DNA from: Deinococcus psychrotolerans
GTDB taxonomy: Bacteria > Deinococcota > Deinococci > Deinococcales > Deinococcaceae
Length of the DNA stretch: 64,000 bases
Direction of reading: 5' to 3'
Assembly (NCBI RefSeq): GCF_003860465.1
Contig: NZ_CP034183.1
Coordinates: forward strand, 2,249,501-2,313,500
Shown here piece by piece: positions 62,269 through 64,000 of the stretch. Within the stretch, counting starts at the first letter, position 1, and each line of letters starts with the position of its first letter. The translations under genes and the position numbers were made by a program. Below the pieces are notes generated by a model. It saw nothing but the letters and a program-made list of their open reading frames with translations, did not search any database and was not told the DNA's origin.

Positions 62269-63686
62269 AGTATCCTTTTCGAGACTGGTATCTCCGAGAG
62301 AGAAATTGAGGACTTGTGCTCTATGATGCACGTTTTCGGTGTTGCGTTATTTACGATCATTCCAAAAACAATGACTGCAATTCCCGTTACAGGGACGGTA
62401 ATAAACCATGCTGCGAGGTAAACTCCGTAAGCCAAGACAGGTAAAAAGGCATAGATGAAGAAATTTCCCGAAAGTTTGTATAAATGAATGAGAACGGAAA
62501 TAGCTAGAGCCAGAAAGAGAAGAATTCCCACCAAGCCCTGACCGTATGCAAGATCAAGATACCCACTGTGCGAGGAAAGGTAATTTAGGACAACTGGCTG
62601 CGTTTTTCCATTAGGAAGCTTGTAAGCAGCAGAATCATTCATCCTAACCATCTTCTGTCCGGGCTTTAATCCTAATTCCAGACGAAAGAGTTGATCTGCT
62701 TTGGCTTTTGGAAGATACGTAAACCAGTATTGGTTATAAGTTTGCGGCCCCCAGCCAAAGACTGGACGCGCTAGTGTCATTCTAGTTGCTGCTTCCCATA
62801 ATAATAGCCTAGTAGAGAAAGTTATGGTGTTTTCAGCATCTTTGCTTTCGGATTTTACCCTAACCCATCCTATATTCTGGAAATAATTATTAACGGGTTT
62901 CAAGTATTGATAGGAGTTATAGGAAAGAATAGCTATGATCAAGATGATCAGGCTCTTCCATCTCAGTAATTTAAATTGTGTGAAGATAAGGATGCATATC
63001 GTTACAGCTAACGCAATTAAGGCGGTTGAATTGGTAGTGCATCCCAATCCTGCAACTGCCAAAGCAAATAAGGCAAAAAATTTCCAATTTGTATAGTCGC
63101 CCTTGAACCAGTAGAGAGGAAGTATAGCCAGCAATAAAAGTAGTCCCGCGAGCTGGCCACGGTGACTGACAGTAGCTGCCGGGAAAGAAGTCGAGAGGGG
63201 ATGAAAGACGCTGGTAACGAAGTCCAAAGGCCTGAAACCAAGATACTCTACTATGGTTATGATATTAAGGACAATGATGAGGCTGATCAGTCCAAATCTT
63301 GGAACCTTAGGCCCAGTACTGTAAATCCAGAATGTTAAGCTCGCCAGGATAATAAACATGCCTCCTGTCTGAAAATTCTGGCTGCCGAACCAGGCGTGGC
63401 CCGGATCTGGCGAGAGCAACACTGACGGTACAACTGAGGCGATGAATGCCAGTAGGAAAAACACATATCTTGGTTGCCCCAAGAGAGCTTTGGGTAAGTC
63501 TAACAGACGGGCATCTTTCTGACTCGCCATCCTCACGACTGGCAAGATGGCTATAAATAATCCCAGAATGATCAGCCTTGGAACTACAAATATGGTGGCT
63601 GCATTCTCAAAAGGCCATAGCAAAATCCCATACAAAAATACGAAGATCGACAGCAGGTTCTGTTCTAAGGCGACATTGTTCTTCAT
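62265..63686 (-). CDS. O-antigen ligase/Wzy-C family membrane protein
   Basis: 473 aa with about a dozen transmembrane helices and the large periplasmic loop (about 270-395) typical of the Wzy_C/O-antigen ligase superfamily. HSGYLDLAYGQG carries the usual catalytic histidine region, and PVFGWGPQTY is also characteristic. ATG 63686 (AGAGG upstream) is preferred over ATG 63707. Located between two pilin genes and overlapping one of them, it is probably a PglL/TfpW-like ligase that glycosylates pilin. AT-richer than the core genes. Confidence 0.87.
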   Translation of the reverse strand: MKNNVALEQNLLSIFVFLYGILLWPFENAATIFVVPRLIILGLFIAILPVVRMASQKDARLLDLPKALLGQPRYVFFLLAFIASVVPSVLLSPDPGHAWFGSQNFQTGGMFIILASLTFWIYSTGPKVPRFGLISLIIVLNIITIVEYLGFRPLDFVTSVFHPLSTSFPAATVSHRGQLAGLLLLLAILPLYWFKGDYTNWKFFALFALAVAGLGCTTNSTALIALAVTICILIFTQFKLLRWKSLIILIIAILSYNSYQYLKPVNNYFQNIGWVRVKSESKDAENTITFSTRLLLWEAATRMTLARPVFGWGPQTYNQYWFTYLPKAKADQLFRLELGLKPGQKMVRMNDSAAYKLPNGKTQPVVLNYLSSHSGYLDLAYGQGLVGILLFLALAISVLIHLYKLSGNFFIYAFLPVLAYGVYLAAWFITVPVTGIAVIVFGMIVNNATPKTCIIEHKSSISLSEIPVSKRIL

Positions 63687-63714
63687 ATTCCTCTTTGAAC
63701 TTTTCATACTAAAG

Positions 63715-63744
63715 AATAAAAAAGGCGACCTGATGGCCGCCTCC
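63715..63744 (-). terminator. Intrinsic terminator of the upstream pilin gene
   Basis: On the minus strand GGCGGCCATCAGGTCGCC folds and is followed by TTTTTTATTC, just after the stop at 63762. Confidence 0.85.
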
Positions 63745-63761
63745 TTGCTAGTACGTTAGGT

Positions 63762-64000
63762 TTAGAAGCTAGTGGTCGCGCTCAGGCTGCTGGGAGTGAC
63801 GGTGTACTCTTTGCTGCCACGTGAGTCTCGGATCGTGAAGCTGTAATCGTTCTGAGCAGCAGTGTTTTTAGAAGGGAGAGAGATCTTTCCATTGCTACAG
63901 GTCGAGTTAGCGCCGCTCATGGCCAGATCAACGACAGGGTAAGTCTGGTTGTCAATCTGCTGAATGGCCATTGCGGTCTGGAGGCTCTTGGCGCAGGACT
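63762..64000 (-). CDS. Type IV pilin-like protein, 5' end beyond the window
   Basis: The visible C-terminal part (about 79 codons) continues in frame past the window edge. Its CAKSLQTAMAIQQID aligns with the ACGKSLQTAQAIAQVD segment of the pilin at 61792, so this is a second, paralogous pilin lacking only its leader and hydrophobic helix in this view. It holds two cysteines, expected to form the pilin disulphide. Same strand as the ligase; a terminator separates them. Confidence 0.85.
   Translation of the reverse strand, partial: SCAKSLQTAMAIQQIDNQTYPVVDLAMSGANSTCSNGKISLPSKNTAAQNDYSFTIRDSRGSKEYTVTPSSLSATTSF

Overview
The window looks like chromosomal DNA from a Deinococcus or very close relative. 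The basis is high GC with strong third-position bias, a csaB/DUF5693 pair (cell-wall pyruvylation used to anchor S-layers), an EF-hand protein and a DUF11-like repeat surface protein of deinococcal style. In addition, many genes have a TANNNT hexamer ending 6-7 nt before the start codon, the leaderless-promoter pattern described in Deinococcus. The species is not identifiable by eye.

Layout. 0-1.3 kb: CoA-transferase A/B (the B gene runs off the left edge). 1.4-4.3 kb: threonine aldolase, CPBP protease, Yip1 membrane protein. 4.5-7.8 kb: MacA/MacB-like exporter (adaptor, ATPase, permease). 7.8-13 kb: unknown protein, tatA, a phosphoribosyltransferase, csaB and DUF5693. 13.2-20 kb: rlmH, an unusual Ser/Thr kinase, UPF0173 hydrolase, a second MacB-type ABC pair, M20 peptidase, EF-hand protein, PsbP-like exported protein. 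20.2-24.3 kb: def-fmt, tandem GNAT, BCS1-like AAA ATPase. 24.4-29.6 kb: alaS and ppk1.

29.6-33.5 kb is an accessory island between ppk1 and gcvP. It holds a PIN/ribbon-helix-helix toxin-antitoxin pair, a nucleotidyltransferase with a 62-aa partner, a frameshifted relic of that same partner family, and an AT-richer XRE-ImmA/DUF4411 pair. Two near-identical 39-bp direct repeats lie upstream of the two rightward toxin-antitoxin operons.

33.5-44.7 kb: gcvP, an atypical SDR, and a sugar locus (ROK kinase, Gfo/Idh oxidoreductase, TIM-barrel isomerase, RbsBCA-type importer with a palindromic operator candidate). 44.8-53.1 kb: Tat-exported histidine phosphatase, M23 peptidase, DUF4127, lipoprotein hydrolase, aguB and aguA (agmatine to putrescine) around a K+ channel, HD and HAD proteins. 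53.5-59.7 kb: alanine racemase, a large repeat-bearing exported protein, flavin reductase, and an ECF sigma/anti-sigma pair whose anti-sigma has a propeller-like exterior. 59.8-61.6 kb: a tight operon of DUF3105 lipoprotein, sirtuin deacylase and GNAT acetyltransferase. 61.8-64 kb: two paralogous type IV pilins flanking an O-antigen-ligase-family protein, suggesting a pilin-glycosylation cassette.

No rRNA, tRNA, CRISPR array, insertion sequence or prophage was recognised. Starts were chosen from visible ribosome-binding sites, 4-bp overlaps or leaderless promoters; functions are from motif recognition only, without database searches.
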